Shown piece by piece: positions 42,830-52,227 of a DNA stretch of 64,000 nt; position 1 is the first letter of the stretch, and the number at the start of each line of letters is the position of its first letter. Location: NCBI GenBank assembly GCA_040396955.1, contig JBBAWX010000010.1, positions 56,865 through 120,864 of the forward strand, written 5' to 3'. Origin of the DNA: UBA965 sp040396955. GTDB lineage: Bacteria; Chloroflexota; Chloroflexia; Chloroflexales; Roseiflexaceae. A program made the translations under genes and the position numbers. A model generated the notes under the pieces. It did not search any database. It worked only from the letters and a program-made list of their open reading frames with translations, and was not told the DNA's origin.

Positions 42830-45043
42830 TTATTCCTCGACAGTGAGGACGGTGTAGTTTTCGTAGCGGTTTCCGGCCATGTCATCGGCTTGAATACCGA
42901 CTACGTAGTCGCCCGTGTTGGCCTGGTATTCGTAGACTGCCCATGGTTTGCCGGTGAAATTCAGGGTTTCCCCCTCCTCGTAGTAGTACTCGACGTCTTT
43001 GCTTGCATCATCGCTATACAGGGCTATTTTGAGGTGCCAAATCGTGAAACTATCGCCGCTTTGCGGGGTAATCACGCTGGGAGCACCGATAGTCTTGGTG
43101 CCGTCGAAGCCGAGCACTTTGACAAGTTCGCCTTCTTTGAAAAAGAGGCGGGCGTCGCGTGTTTTGCCCGATGCAAAGGTGTAGACACCCTCCACGGTAT
43201 AGGTGGCCGCCTCATCAGCTTTGCCGTAGTCTTGCGGGTCAAGGAGCGCAAACACGAGACTTTCGGAGCCATCATCGATGCCGTACAGGATGGGCTCCCA
43301 ATCGAACTCAATGTCGACAAGCTCGCCTTGCCAATCCGGGTAATCGACGCCGTCAACGGTGCGGGTGACGCCGGCATCGATGTAGTCGCGGTCGACGACG
43401 AGAATGGTGTCGGCCTCGGGGTCGTAATAGCCGGTGAACGAGTACACGAAGCCGATTTGCGAGCCACTGACGCTCGCCGAAAGGGTGCTTGCGCCGGCCA
43501 CGTTAATGGTGCTCTGTGAGAGCTGGATGTCACTGACGGTGATTTCAGCGGCACCTGGCGCTACGGTGAACTGCTCGATTTCGGGTTTGTCGCCGAGTGG
43601 CATGCCCGAATAGTGGAAAGCCAAGAAATCATCCCAACGGGTTTCGGCACTAAATGTGTCGCTGACCGTGGTATAGACGTCGGGACCGGCATAACTGGAG
43701 GTGAAAATCTCCGATACCGGAAAATAGACGGAAAACCCACTCGCACCTGGGCGATCGGCCCCGTTGCGGTGGTTGGTAACGACCCGACTGTTGGCTTGCA
43801 AGAGGGCTACAATGGTGGCCTGATGCGGGTCATCTGCGGGGAGGTCGGCAGCAATGACGCTGGCAAAGTGGCCAAGGTCAATGTAGGGAGAGTCATAGTT
43901 TTCATCGAAAATGTTTTCGAAGCTCTGACTGTAGGTTCGTGCCTCGGCAATCGTCGTCTGTTCCATTTCGCTGAGAGCGACCACAAAATCATCGAATGCG
44001 CTCAGCATGGTCGGCAATTCTTGCAGGTTGTAGGAACTCAGCGTGATATCCGAGCTAAATGACTCTGCGACCACATCAGCTGAGAGCGGACCGTCGCTGG
44101 AGAAGTTTTCGGCGACAAGTTTGGCGCGTGCGTCGTCGTCTTGGATGCGCAAATCGTCGACGATGTAGCCATCAACGATGGTATTCCCCAGCTCAACCGC
44201 ACTCATGTTGGTGCGTTGGTTGAGCTCACGAATAAATGCGGCATAGGCCCAGCCCATGGCGGGCTCGACTTCTTGAGATGCCACCATGACGCGGGCATGT
44301 GGCGCCATAGCGGCAGCCACTTCGAGATGCCCCATCAAACAGGCATCAAAGCCGATGATGTCGAAGGCGGCAATGCCGGTGTTGGCACGTACGTCGGCTA
44401 GGCTTTGAGCGATCTCGTTGAGGAGCAAAAGGTCGCCGCCGGAGGTGAGTTCGAGGCCGTCAGGGCCTGGTACCGCTGGATCTGGGTCGCTCCAGCCACC
44501 TGGCCAACCCATGCCGTGGTCCGACATGATGAGAACGTAGTGATCTGCTGGGTAGGTGGTGATGGCCCATGTGGCAAAATCGGTCAACGACTGCCCATCG
44601 GCCATGTTGACTTCGCCGAGATCAGCGACCATGTCGGAATTGATGCGTTCGAGGTTATCGTCCTGGGTGATGAAATAGCGGCGGGTGCGTTTCCAGTTTT
44701 TGTCGCCACTATAGCCACCATCAAAGCGGTCAATTTGGGCCACGATTTGCACGGCATCGGTCGATCCCACCGTTTCGATTTCGTTGATGTCGAACATCAT
44801 ATCGCGTTCGAGGACTTCGTCGTCGGCATCGGAATACACCATGATGAGCCAGCTATCGCCACTCCGTGGTGCTGGATTTGGTATGGGGGCACGGGTGGGC
44901 ACTGGTATGCGAGTGGCCACTGGGATGACCGTGCTTTCTTCGCTCAAAAGCTCTTCGATGTCGCTCTCGCTACAGGCACTCAACCCTAGACAGCTTAGCC
45001 CGAGGATACCGATGAGCCCGAGGCGCACGATGGTTGATCGCAT
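42830..45043 (-). CDS. Clostripain-like (C11) peptidase lipoprotein
   Basis: 737 aa. Lipobox LSAC with Cys24, a short Pro-rich linker (40-60), then the C11 caspase-fold domain: His175 in MSDHGMGWPGGW and Cys234 in GFDACLMG form the catalytic dyad. Residues from about 480 on are beta-rich (Ig-like) with SDIQLSQSTINVAGASTLSA and no catalytic features. Anchored outside the membrane. C11 enzymes cut after Arg or Lys and often self-process. Weak ribosome binding site. Confidence 0.9.
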   Translation of the reverse strand: MRSTIVRLGLIGILGLSCLGLSACSESDIEELLSEESTVIPVATRIPVPTRAPIPNPAPRSGDSWLIMVYSDADDEVLERDMMFDINEIETVGSTDAVQIVAQIDRFDGGYSGDKNWKRTRRYFITQDDNLERINSDMVADLGEVNMADGQSLTDFATWAITTYPADHYVLIMSDHGMGWPGGWSDPDPAVPGPDGLELTSGGDLLLLNEIAQSLADVRANTGIAAFDIIGFDACLMGHLEVAAAMAPHARVMVASQEVEPAMGWAYAAFIRELNQRTNMSAVELGNTIVDGYIVDDLRIQDDDARAKLVAENFSSDGPLSADVVAESFSSDITLSSYNLQELPTMLSAFDDFVVALSEMEQTTIAEARTYSQSFENIFDENYDSPYIDLGHFASVIAADLPADDPHQATIVALLQANSRVVTNHRNGADRPGASGFSVYFPVSEIFTSSYAGPDVYTTVSDTFSAETRWDDFLAFHYSGMPLGDKPEIEQFTVAPGAAEITVSDIQLSQSTINVAGASTLSASVSGSQIGFVYSFTGYYDPEADTILVVDRDYIDAGVTRTVDGVDYPDWQGELVDIEFDWEPILYGIDDGSESLVFALLDPQDYGKADEAATYTVEGVYTFASGKTRDARLFFKEGELVKVLGFDGTKTIGAPSVITPQSGDSFTIWHLKIALYSDDASKDVEYYYEEGETLNFTGKPWAVYEYQANTGDYVVGIQADDMAGNRYENYTVLTVEE

Positions 45044-45187
45044 ACATACTCACTTTCATGGTACTGATGGGGATGATGCTCGATGCACATCTCGTTGTTG
45101 GCGATGTCCCTATTATGACACGATTTGGGTGTGTTATGATGCATGGTAATTCGGGAATTATGCTACAAGGAAGAGTGTTTGCACCAG

Positions 45188-47446
45188 ATGACACGTCGAT
45201 CCTTTTCGCTATACGGGTATAAAACAATCATTGGGCTTCCTGTGGTGTTGGGGGCCGTATTGTGGATTTTGACCGGATTTTTCATCCGTGCACAGCCGGT
45301 ACAGCTCTCCATTGGGGTCGGTGATGCGAGTTTTTTTGATGGTTTTCATGCTGCCGAGCCGCTACAGGCCGCCTTTGCGTGGTCGGTTGGGCGATGGTCG
45401 GCAGCTGAAAGCACCATCAAGATGCCTACCGTCACCGGTGGATGGCAGCTCGCCGAGCTCGTCATATCCAACCAATATCCCGATGCCACTGTTGTGACTC
45501 CGCACCTGCGTTGGCAGTCACACTATCGAGTCCCACTCACGTTGGTGGCCGGCGATGTACGCCGGGTGCAGTTTCTCTTTGGTCAACATCCGTGGTGGAG
45601 TTGGGCGACGCCACTCGTCCTTGAGAGTAGCACGCGTACCATTGGCACCGATCCACGCGATTTGGGGGTGCTCTTGTTGGAGGTGTCAAGCCGTCCCACC
45701 CTGTTGGCAACAGGTCTGCGCGGATATTGGTGGCTGAGTTTGTCGCTCCTAGGTGTGGGCGTTGCAGTACTTGGTTCTTTGTTGCGTCTAGCGCCGCGGC
45801 ATGGAATCTTGGCGATGGTGGTGGCGATGGTGGTGGTGTCGGGGTTGACCATACGTCATCCCCACGAGATGTGGCCGTATCTGCACTGGTGGGTGACGTG
45901 GGTGTGGTTACAAGTGGGCACCATGGCCGCAGTATACGCCTTTGGATGGGTGACGGGCTCCCACACGCTCCTTGGCCACACATTGCCCCTGTTGTTGGTG
46001 TGGATGTGGTGGCTACTGCCCGTGGTGCAGCTCCTCCTGCTCCATGAAGGCCAACCACTCGCCCAACGGGATGTACAGACCACCGCGCTTGGGAGCATGG
46101 GTATCATCGGCAGTTGGATCGGGTTGGCGTGCGTGGGCTGGTGGTATCGGCGCCGACATGCGTCTGCGCCATGGGTGTGGCAAGAGTGGGGCATGCTGGC
46201 GGTGGCAGTAACAGTCAGCCTGTGGCAACTCGTCGACCAGTTCCCCGTGCTGTTTCGTTATGGCAGTGGCGATTTCCAAATTTGGATCGATGCAGCGCGC
46301 AATTGGGTTTACAACGGCGTGTTGTACCGCCTCGAAAACGTGGCCGCCAATCCGTTTGCCCTCTACAAACGCCCGCCGTTTTATATCATGTGGTTTACCC
46401 CCTTTGTCGATTGGCAACCACTTGACCTCCTCAATGCCTATCGCTGGCTGAATCTCGCCTTGCTCATCGGTATCAGCGGGCTCTGGATGTCGTTGGTGGC
46501 GCCAGTGCAGCGCTGGTGGTGGCTGGCGGTAGTAGTGATAAGCTTGAATGCCCAGCCGTTGTTTGACACCATCAGCCTCGGTCAGACCGATATCGTGCTC
46601 CTGTTTGCGTTTACCCTCATCTACTGGAGTGTGCAACGGGGCCATGATTGGTTGGCAGGGGTGATGATTGCCATGATGGCATCATTCAAGATTTACCCCA
46701 TCATCCTGTTGGTCTTCTTTGTCATCAAACGGCGATGGTGGGTGCTTTGGGGATGCCTTTTGGGGATGTTGGCGTGGAATGGCGTGGCAATTGCGGTCAT
46801 GGGCTGGGAATTGCATGTGCTCTACGCTACCAAGATTTTCTTTAGTATTGGTGGTACTACGGCTTGGCTCGAAAATCAGACGATTGCTGGATTTTTGGCG
46901 CGGTTTGTTGACGATATGAACAATATGCACCTGCTCAAAAATCCCGTTATTAGCCGTCTGAGCAGTCTCATTGCAATGGCACTCGCAAGTGTTGTGGCCT
47001 GGTTGGCATTGCGCGATTATCCGGCCACAGACAGTCGCTTTGGCGTGCAGTACGGGTTGTTTTTGGTGTTGATGGTGATTGCGATTCCGGTGGCATGGAT
47101 GCACTATGCCACAATTTTGTGGATCGTGTTGATGGTCATGGTGCAGCATTTTCGCATACACCATGCCAGCGTCGTCCACGCGTGGGCGTGGGCACTGAGC
47201 ATGGCTATTATTTTGTTCGGCAATCAACGGAGCTTCAATTACAAGTACGATCTTGGGGTGGTGTCGCTCATGTTGAGCTCATACAAACTCTACGCCATCG
47301 TGCTGTTGACCGCAGTCATGATGCACATCGTATGGTCGGGATCGGTGAGCTGGGCCCACGCCTGGCGTCAGGATGGTGCTCGTTGGTGTCGCATCATCGG
47401 CTGGCCACGCCTGGCAGGTTGGCTGGAGCGTGTGGGTGGTGCTTAA
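45188..47446 (+). CDS. GT87-like membrane glycosyltransferase with N-terminal beta domain
   Basis: 752 aa. One membrane helix (about 12-32), then an extracytoplasmic beta domain (about 46-165) with GVGDASFFDGFHAAEP...RW and LGVLLLEVSS, then about ten helices. The core carries GDFQIWIDAARNWVYNG, YKRPPFYIMWFTPF, GQTDIVLLFAF and FKIYPIILL, typical of DUF2029/GT87 polyprenyl-phosphate-mannose-dependent enzymes. The start may instead be TTG at 45179, which is closer to AAGGAAG. The stop shares TTAA with the convergent GNAT gene. Confidence 0.82.
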   Translation: MTRRSFSLYGYKTIIGLPVVLGAVLWILTGFFIRAQPVQLSIGVGDASFFDGFHAAEPLQAAFAWSVGRWSAAESTIKMPTVTGGWQLAELVISNQYPDATVVTPHLRWQSHYRVPLTLVAGDVRRVQFLFGQHPWWSWATPLVLESSTRTIGTDPRDLGVLLLEVSSRPTLLATGLRGYWWLSLSLLGVGVAVLGSLLRLAPRHGILAMVVAMVVVSGLTIRHPHEMWPYLHWWVTWVWLQVGTMAAVYAFGWVTGSHTLLGHTLPLLLVWMWWLLPVVQLLLLHEGQPLAQRDVQTTALGSMGIIGSWIGLACVGWWYRRRHASAPWVWQEWGMLAVAVTVSLWQLVDQFPVLFRYGSGDFQIWIDAARNWVYNGVLYRLENVAANPFALYKRPPFYIMWFTPFVDWQPLDLLNAYRWLNLALLIGISGLWMSLVAPVQRWWWLAVVVISLNAQPLFDTISLGQTDIVLLFAFTLIYWSVQRGHDWLAGVMIAMMASFKIYPIILLVFFVIKRRWWVLWGCLLGMLAWNGVAIAVMGWELHVLYATKIFFSIGGTTAWLENQTIAGFLARFVDDMNNMHLLKNPVISRLSSLIAMALASVVAWLALRDYPATDSRFGVQYGLFLVLMVIAIPVAWMHYATILWIVLMVMVQHFRIHHASVVHAWAWALSMAIILFGNQRSFNYKYDLGVVSLMLSSYKLYAIVLLTAVMMHIVWSGSVSWAHAWRQDGARWCRIIGWPRLAGWLERVGGA

Positions 47447-47985
47447 ACGGGTGCACTCGCGTACTCGTACAACCAATGCTCATGGTTGGCATAGTTGACA
47501 GCGGTGCACCAGTTGACGCCAATCACGTTTAAAAATGTGATGGATTCACTGACTGGCGCAAAAATATCGCCACGCACGCTCTGCCACCCCTCGTTTTGGG
47601 CGAGGGTGGTGATTTTTTTGAGGGCCCAGGTGCCGATGCCGTGACGTTGCATGCTGGGCATGATGTAAAAATTGCTGATGTACACGGCTACTGCCTTCAT
47701 GTCAGCAAAGGCCTCAAGTGGATACCACGACGGCGCATTGAGACTCAAAGTGAAAGTCCCCACGTACACGCGGTGGTACATGACTGCGTAGACGTGCCGT
47801 TGCAGTAGGTGCCGCTCCATTTGGCGTGCGGTGGTCGCAAGCCCCCACGGCCCTACCCCGTACCGGACACGCAACGTGCCCGTGCTGTCTTCGATGAGGC
47901 TCTGTATCTGGTGCAAATCGGTCACAGGCGTGCGGTGTGCCGAAAGATATGCGGGGTTGAGCAATTTCTCGGGACGTGCTGACAT
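47443..47985 (-). CDS. GNAT family N-acetyltransferase
   Basis: 180 aa. Acetyl-CoA loop MQRHGIGTWAL preceded by the strand ISNFYIMP, as in GNAT enzymes; the C-terminus is aromatic. Substrate unknown. Lies 121 bases after a methyltransferase gene on the same strand. Confidence 0.8.
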   Translation of the reverse strand: MSARPEKLLNPAYLSAHRTPVTDLHQIQSLIEDSTGTLRVRYGVGPWGLATTARQMERHLLQRHVYAVMYHRVYVGTFTLSLNAPSWYPLEAFADMKAVAVYISNFYIMPSMQRHGIGTWALKKITTLAQNEGWQSVRGDIFAPVSESITFLNVIGVNWCTAVNYANHEHWLYEYASAPV

Positions 47986-48106
47986 GGATGTGCCTATTGA
48001 AATATAACTTTGCTACCTAATATAGTAGCAGAGATTGACGTAAAAATCTACTCTGAACCAGCCAACCTTACCTGACATTGGCACCCACAGGGCGTGCGCA
48101 AGTGCT

Positions 48107-48859
48107 TTATGCGTGGCGGCCAACCAGCACGGTCAAGTCGAAGCGAAACTCCATGGCGTCCAGCGAATCGCCCTCCCAGGCGGCTACGAATTGTGCATGT
48201 CGAGTGGCTACAGGGTCGCGTTGCTGGTCCTTTTGGTAGCGTTGCACGCCAGACCAGGTGCTCAAGTAGCCGATGAGGCGTGGCAGTGTGAACGCAACGG
48301 TCATCGGTGGTGGTGTGTAGTCGACCCGGGCGAAATCAAACGGGAGTTCGGCATAGTGGTTATCGACGTGGCGGCGGTCTGCGGGCCACCACGGACCTGT
48401 CTCGTGGTAGAGATCGTTGATGATGGCGGTGACTGCTGGGGTGGCACTGAGCAGGGCATAGCTCCAGACGGCGATAATGCCTCCGGGACGCAAAATGCGC
48501 CGAACCTCGGATTGGAAGGCTGGCACATCAAACCAGTGCATCGCTTGGGCAACTGTCACCAGATCGATGCTCTGGTCTGCCACGGCGCTGGCTTCAGCGC
48601 GTGCTACGAGGGGGTGGATGCGAGGATGTACGGGGAGCGCCGCAATCTGCTTGACGGCGACGTCACTGGCAAAGACGGTGTGTGCGACGGCGGCGAGATC
48701 GAGCGTTGCCTGCCCACTCCCAGCAGCGATATCATAGACCACCGCTGTCGGTCCACCGGCCATGGCGACCAAATCGGCGGCGAGTTGGGATGGGTAGGTG
48801 GGGCGAAACGACGCATAGTTTTGCGCCACTCCACTGAAATGATCTTGCGTCTGGCGCAT
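48107..48859 (-). CDS. Class I SAM-dependent methyltransferase
   Basis: 250 aa. Motif I VYDIAAGSGQATLDLA, acidic post-motif ASDVAVKQI, and AQAMHWFDVPAFQSEVRRILRPGGIIAVW, which is characteristic of the trans-aconitate/UbiE-like group with the AxHWF block. AAGGAG lies 6 bases before the ATG. 15 bases after the ACT gene and probably cotranscribed. Confidence 0.87.
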   Translation of the reverse strand: MRQTQDHFSGVAQNYASFRPTYPSQLAADLVAMAGGPTAVVYDIAAGSGQATLDLAAVAHTVFASDVAVKQIAALPVHPRIHPLVARAEASAVADQSIDLVTVAQAMHWFDVPAFQSEVRRILRPGGIIAVWSYALLSATPAVTAIINDLYHETGPWWPADRRHVDNHYAELPFDFARVDYTPPPMTVAFTLPRLIGYLSTWSGVQRYQKDQQRDPVATRHAQFVAAWEGDSLDAMEFRFDLTVLVGRHA

Positions 48860-48874
48860 GGCGCACTCCTTCGT

Positions 48875-49255
48875 TCAAGAGGTGGATTCGACCACCCGAA
48901 TACCCGCATTGTGGAGCGCCAATTGCACATCGGTGAGGCGTGTGTGGGGCACAAGCAGATAATCGGTGTTGTAGGTGGCGAGCGTAAAGATGGGCACTCC
49001 CGCCTGTGCCAATGGCTGTGCGACCTGCACCATGATGCCGGTGAGTGTCAAATCGAACGGGCCGACAAACTCCAGACACCGCCAGCCGGTGTCAACGGTG
49101 GCGCCCGCTGGTACGTGAGTCTCTGCACAGACCCCCGAGAGCTCATGGGCGGTGCGGATGACGCAGCTGAAATCACCAGTCACTACCGGGGTATCTGCAT
49201 CTGCGGGGAGTCGCCAGATGCTGTAGCTGTCTGGAAGGAGACGCAAAGTCAACAT
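48875..49255 (-). CDS. ACT domain protein (COG3603 / ACT_7 type)
   Basis: 126 aa. Two ACT-like halves: ELSGVCAETHVP and CLEFVGPFDLTLTGIMVQVAQPLAQAGVPIFTLATYNTDYLLV, the latter being the conserved block of the ACT_7 family. Such proteins bind amino acids. It lies downstream of leuS beyond a strong hairpin, so a role in amino-acid sensing is tempting but unproved. Confidence 0.85.
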   Translation of the reverse strand: MLTLRLLPDSYSIWRLPADADTPVVTGDFSCVIRTAHELSGVCAETHVPAGATVDTGWRCLEFVGPFDLTLTGIMVQVAQPLAQAGVPIFTLATYNTDYLLVPHTRLTDVQLALHNAGIRVVESTS

Positions 49256-49286
49256 GCAGGTACCTCGGCTGTGGGTGAATGTGATT

Positions 49287-49319
49287 CTCCCCCTCGCAGT
49301 GCTGAACTGCGAGGGGGAG
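49287..49319 (-). terminator. leuS terminator hairpin
   Basis: Perfect 14-bp arms CTCCCCCTCGCAGT / ACTGCGAGGGGGAG with a 5-base loop, 8 bases after the leuS stop. There is no long U-run. Confidence 0.65.
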
Positions 49320-49326
49320 GGTCCAT

Positions 49327-51981
49327 TTATACGACGAAGTTGACCAGTTTCCCGGGCACCACGATGACTTTTTTGATGGGTGCATCGCCGATAAGCTCAC
49401 GAATGCGCGGGCTATTCCGCCCCCATTCCTCGAGTTGGCCGGCATCGGCAGCCGCTGGCACCATGATGCGCCCGCGTACTTTGCTGTTGATCTGTACCAC
49501 GACCTCGATTTCGCTGACGAGCAGGGCGGCTTCATCCCACTCTGGCCATCCGGCATCGTAGACGCTTCCTTGGCCACCAAACGCGGCATGGAGTTCTTCT
49601 GCGAGGTGTGGTGCAAAGGGGCTGAGTAGACGTGCGAAGATGTGAGCAACCTCGTAGTAGGTGGCCCCGCACGGGTGTTCGTTGCGGTAGCGCTGGACTT
49701 CGTTGAGGAGCTCCATCATGGCCGCAATCGCCGTGTTGAAGCGAAACGAATCGGTGTCGTTGCTGATTTTGCGGATGGCGACGTGCACGGCGCGCCACAA
49801 ATCACGTTCATGGTCGGCGATGGTCGCCGTTGAGACGCTCCCATAGGGGTGCTGTCGCACTTGGTCGGCCTCGGTCATAAACAGGGCCATGATGCGGTTG
49901 AGGAAGCGTTGAGCACCGGCTACGCCATCATCGGTCCACTCCATGCTGTTTTCGGGTGGGGCAGCAAACAGCACCACGATGCGTGCCACATCCGACCCAT
50001 ATTGGCGCACAAATGGGCCAACCGGGATACCATTGCCGGCACTTTTCGACATGGTGACCGGGCCACTCACCGCTTCCCACCCGGTGGTCGCATCTCCTTC
50101 GAGGGTATATCCATGTGCTTTGAGCGCGTTGCGGGCTGCTTCGACGCTGTGTGTTCCACTTGGGAGCTCGATTTTGCGGCGCAACTCTTCGGGAAATTCG
50201 ACATGCGCCCCTGTGGCGTGCAAGGCAGTGCGTACGCGTCGTTGGACCATACCCTGCGTGAACAGCGCTTCAAACGGTTCGTCGTTGGGCACCAACCCCT
50301 CGTCATAGAGCACTTTGGTGATAAAACGCGAGTAGAGCAGATGCAAAATGGCGTGCTCGATACCACCGATGTACTGATGTACCGGCGTCCAGCGGCTGAT
50401 TTTGTCGGTGGAGAAGATTTCTGCGTCGTTTTGGGCATCGGCGAAGCGCAAGAAATACCACGATGAATCCACGAAGGTATCCATGGTATCGGTATCACGC
50501 TTGGCTGGCTTACCAGTGGTAGGGTCGGTGGTGTTGACCCAGTCAGTAGCAGCCGCCAACGGCGATTTCCCCTTGGGCAGGTAGTCTTCGACTTGTGGCA
50601 GTAGCACGGGCAGGCGTGGATCGGGCACGATGCTACCATCGGCGAGGTGAAGCATGGGGATGGGCGCACCCCAATAGCGCTGGCGACTAATCAACCAGTC
50701 ACGGAGCCGGTAGGTGATGGTGCCTTTGCCCTTGCCGTGTGTTTCGAGCCAAGCAATGGCAGCTTTGACGCTTTGTCCGTCGCCCTTGCCGGCAGGCATG
50801 CCGTCGAGCGGTCCGGAGTTGACCATCACTCCGTCACCGGGCCAAGCTTCGGTCATGGTTGTGCCGTCGAGGACTTGCCCTTCGGGCTGTACCACGGCGA
50901 TGATGTCGAGGCCAAATTGGCGGGCAAATGCGAAGTCGCGTTCGTCGTGGGCAGGTACGGCCATGATGGCACCGGTGCCGTACCCCATCAGCACGTAGTC
51001 GGCAATCCAGATGGGGATGCGGGCGCCGTTGACCGGGTTGGTGGCATAGCTCCCCAAAAAGACGCCGGTTTTTTCACGCGAGGTGCTCGCACGATCGATT
51101 TCTTTGGTGAGTTTGGCCTGATTGACGTATGCGGCAACCTGGGCCTGCGTGTCGGCGGCGGTCAGTTGCGCCACATAGGGGTGTTCGGGGGCCAGTACCA
51201 TAAAGGTGGCACCCCATAGGGTGTCGGGACGGGTGGTGAAGACCACCAAATCGCCGGCGTCGCAGGTGAAGGTGACTTCGGCACCCTCACTTTTGCCAAT
51301 CCAGTTGCGTTGCATGGTTTTGACTTGCTCGGGCCATTCGGTGAGCTTGTCGAGGTCTTGGAGCAACCGCTCGGCGTAGGCGGTGATTTTGAAGTACCAC
51401 TGTTCAAGCTCGCGCTTTTCGACTTTGGCACCACTACGCCAGCTCCGACCTTCGCTGTCGACTTGCTCGTTGGCCAACACCGTCTGGTCGATGGGGTCCC
51501 AGTTGACCAATGATTTGGCACGGTACGCCAGGCCACGTGCATAGAGCAACTGGAAGAGCCACTGTGTCCACTTGTAGTAGTTGGGTGCACAGGTGGCTAA
51601 TTCGGTGCTCCAGTCGTACATGATGCCGGCAATGTTGAGGGAATTTTTGGATTCCTGAATGTTGCTGTTGGTCCAGTCTGCCGGGTTGATGCCCCGTTTA
51701 ATGGCGGCGTTTTCGGCAGGCAACCCGAATGCGTCCCAGCCGAAGGGATGCATGACGTCGTAGCCGCGTGATACGTAGAAACGCGTCAATACGTCGCCGA
51801 TGACGTAATTTTTGAGGTGACCAATATGCAGGTCGCCGCTCGGGTAGGGAAACATCTCGAGGATATAGCGGTGGGGGGCATGCGGGCGTCTCCCCACATT
51901 AAAAATTCCTTCTTTGGCCCAGAATTCGCGCCATTTCGCCTCAATGGACGGGTCAAAACGATCGCGTTTTTGCTCTGACAT
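49327..51981 (-). CDS. leuS: Leucyl-tRNA synthetase
   Basis: 884 aa class I synthetase. HIGH motif DLHIGHLKNY at 51-60, KMSKS in VTMSKSAGNG, and a CP1 editing domain in the middle with TTRPDTLWGATF. GAGGAG lies 10 bases before the ATG. Preceded by a leader of about 210 bases with a consensus promoter, a Leu-rich leader peptide and a terminator, suggesting control by charged tRNA-Leu. Confidence 0.97.
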   Translation of the reverse strand: MSEQKRDRFDPSIEAKWREFWAKEGIFNVGRRPHAPHRYILEMFPYPSGDLHIGHLKNYVIGDVLTRFYVSRGYDVMHPFGWDAFGLPAENAAIKRGINPADWTNSNIQESKNSLNIAGIMYDWSTELATCAPNYYKWTQWLFQLLYARGLAYRAKSLVNWDPIDQTVLANEQVDSEGRSWRSGAKVEKRELEQWYFKITAYAERLLQDLDKLTEWPEQVKTMQRNWIGKSEGAEVTFTCDAGDLVVFTTRPDTLWGATFMVLAPEHPYVAQLTAADTQAQVAAYVNQAKLTKEIDRASTSREKTGVFLGSYATNPVNGARIPIWIADYVLMGYGTGAIMAVPAHDERDFAFARQFGLDIIAVVQPEGQVLDGTTMTEAWPGDGVMVNSGPLDGMPAGKGDGQSVKAAIAWLETHGKGKGTITYRLRDWLISRQRYWGAPIPMLHLADGSIVPDPRLPVLLPQVEDYLPKGKSPLAAATDWVNTTDPTTGKPAKRDTDTMDTFVDSSWYFLRFADAQNDAEIFSTDKISRWTPVHQYIGGIEHAILHLLYSRFITKVLYDEGLVPNDEPFEALFTQGMVQRRVRTALHATGAHVEFPEELRRKIELPSGTHSVEAARNALKAHGYTLEGDATTGWEAVSGPVTMSKSAGNGIPVGPFVRQYGSDVARIVVLFAAPPENSMEWTDDGVAGAQRFLNRIMALFMTEADQVRQHPYGSVSTATIADHERDLWRAVHVAIRKISNDTDSFRFNTAIAAMMELLNEVQRYRNEHPCGATYYEVAHIFARLLSPFAPHLAEELHAAFGGQGSVYDAGWPEWDEAALLVSEIEVVVQINSKVRGRIMVPAAADAGQLEEWGRNSPRIRELIGDAPIKKVIVVPGKLVNFVV

Positions 51982-52022
51982 AACGGTATAACTCCTCTGA
52001 AATAATGACGAGATACAGCAAT

Positions 52023-52051
52023 AAAAAAACTCCCCCTGCGTGCTGGGAGAG
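52023..52051 (-). terminator. Attenuator terminator of leuS
   Basis: CUCUCCC / GGGGGAG stem (7 pairs, one G-U; 52030-52051) with an 8-base loop, followed by seven U on the minus strand (52023-52029), 42 bases before leuS. Confidence 0.82.
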
Positions 52052-52120
52052 GTCCATCGTACGTCTATGAGCTACTACCGAGCTTTCACCGCACTATGGC
52101 ACCTCCTCCCCTAGGAGGCG
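52045..52120 (-). promoter_or_regulatory. Alternative RNA structures of the leuS attenuator
   Basis: Four segments can pair in competing ways. Segment 1 (CGCCTCCTAG, 52111-52120) pairs with segment 2 (GGGGAGGAGGT, 52101-52111) through CCTCCT/AGGAGG. Segment 2 can instead pair with segment 3 (ACCTCTCCC, 52045-52053), which blocks the terminator formed by segments 3 and 4. Segment 1 is the last Leu-rich part of the leader peptide, so a ribosome stalled there would favour the antiterminator. Pairings are read from sequence; no energy was computed. Confidence 0.6.
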
Positions 52121-52153
52121 TCGTAGAGAGGGTAGGCATAGGGGGTGCATCAT
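52094..52153 (-). CDS. leuS leader peptide
   Basis: 19 residues: MMHPLCLPSLRRLLGEEVP. Five are Leu, encoded by CUA, CUA, CUA, CUC and CUA. CUA is little used in the neighbouring genes. The ribosome binding site is weak (AAGG about 13 bases upstream). It ends just before the antiterminator segments. The composition fits a stalling peptide for leucine attenuation. Confidence 0.6.
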   Translation of the reverse strand: MMHPLCLPSLRRLLGEEVP

Positions 52154-52198
52154 CGTCAATGAAATGCCTTCACATGAGAATCCGATTCAATACCCAAG

Positions 52199-52227
52199 AG
52201 TATAGATGAGGGGATACGGCTTGTCAA
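52199..52227 (-). promoter_or_regulatory. leuS promoter
   Basis: TTGACA (52222-52227) and TATACT (52199-52204) with a 17-base spacer; the -35 overlaps the end of the gene at 52224-52580. One of the best promoter matches in the window. Confidence 0.78.

Noticed and set aside
51982..52192. T-box riboswitch upstream of leuS
   Set aside because: The conserved T-box sequence and a recognisable stem I with specifier loop are not seen, and the Leu-rich ORF with competing hairpins explains the leader better. A covariance search would be decisive.
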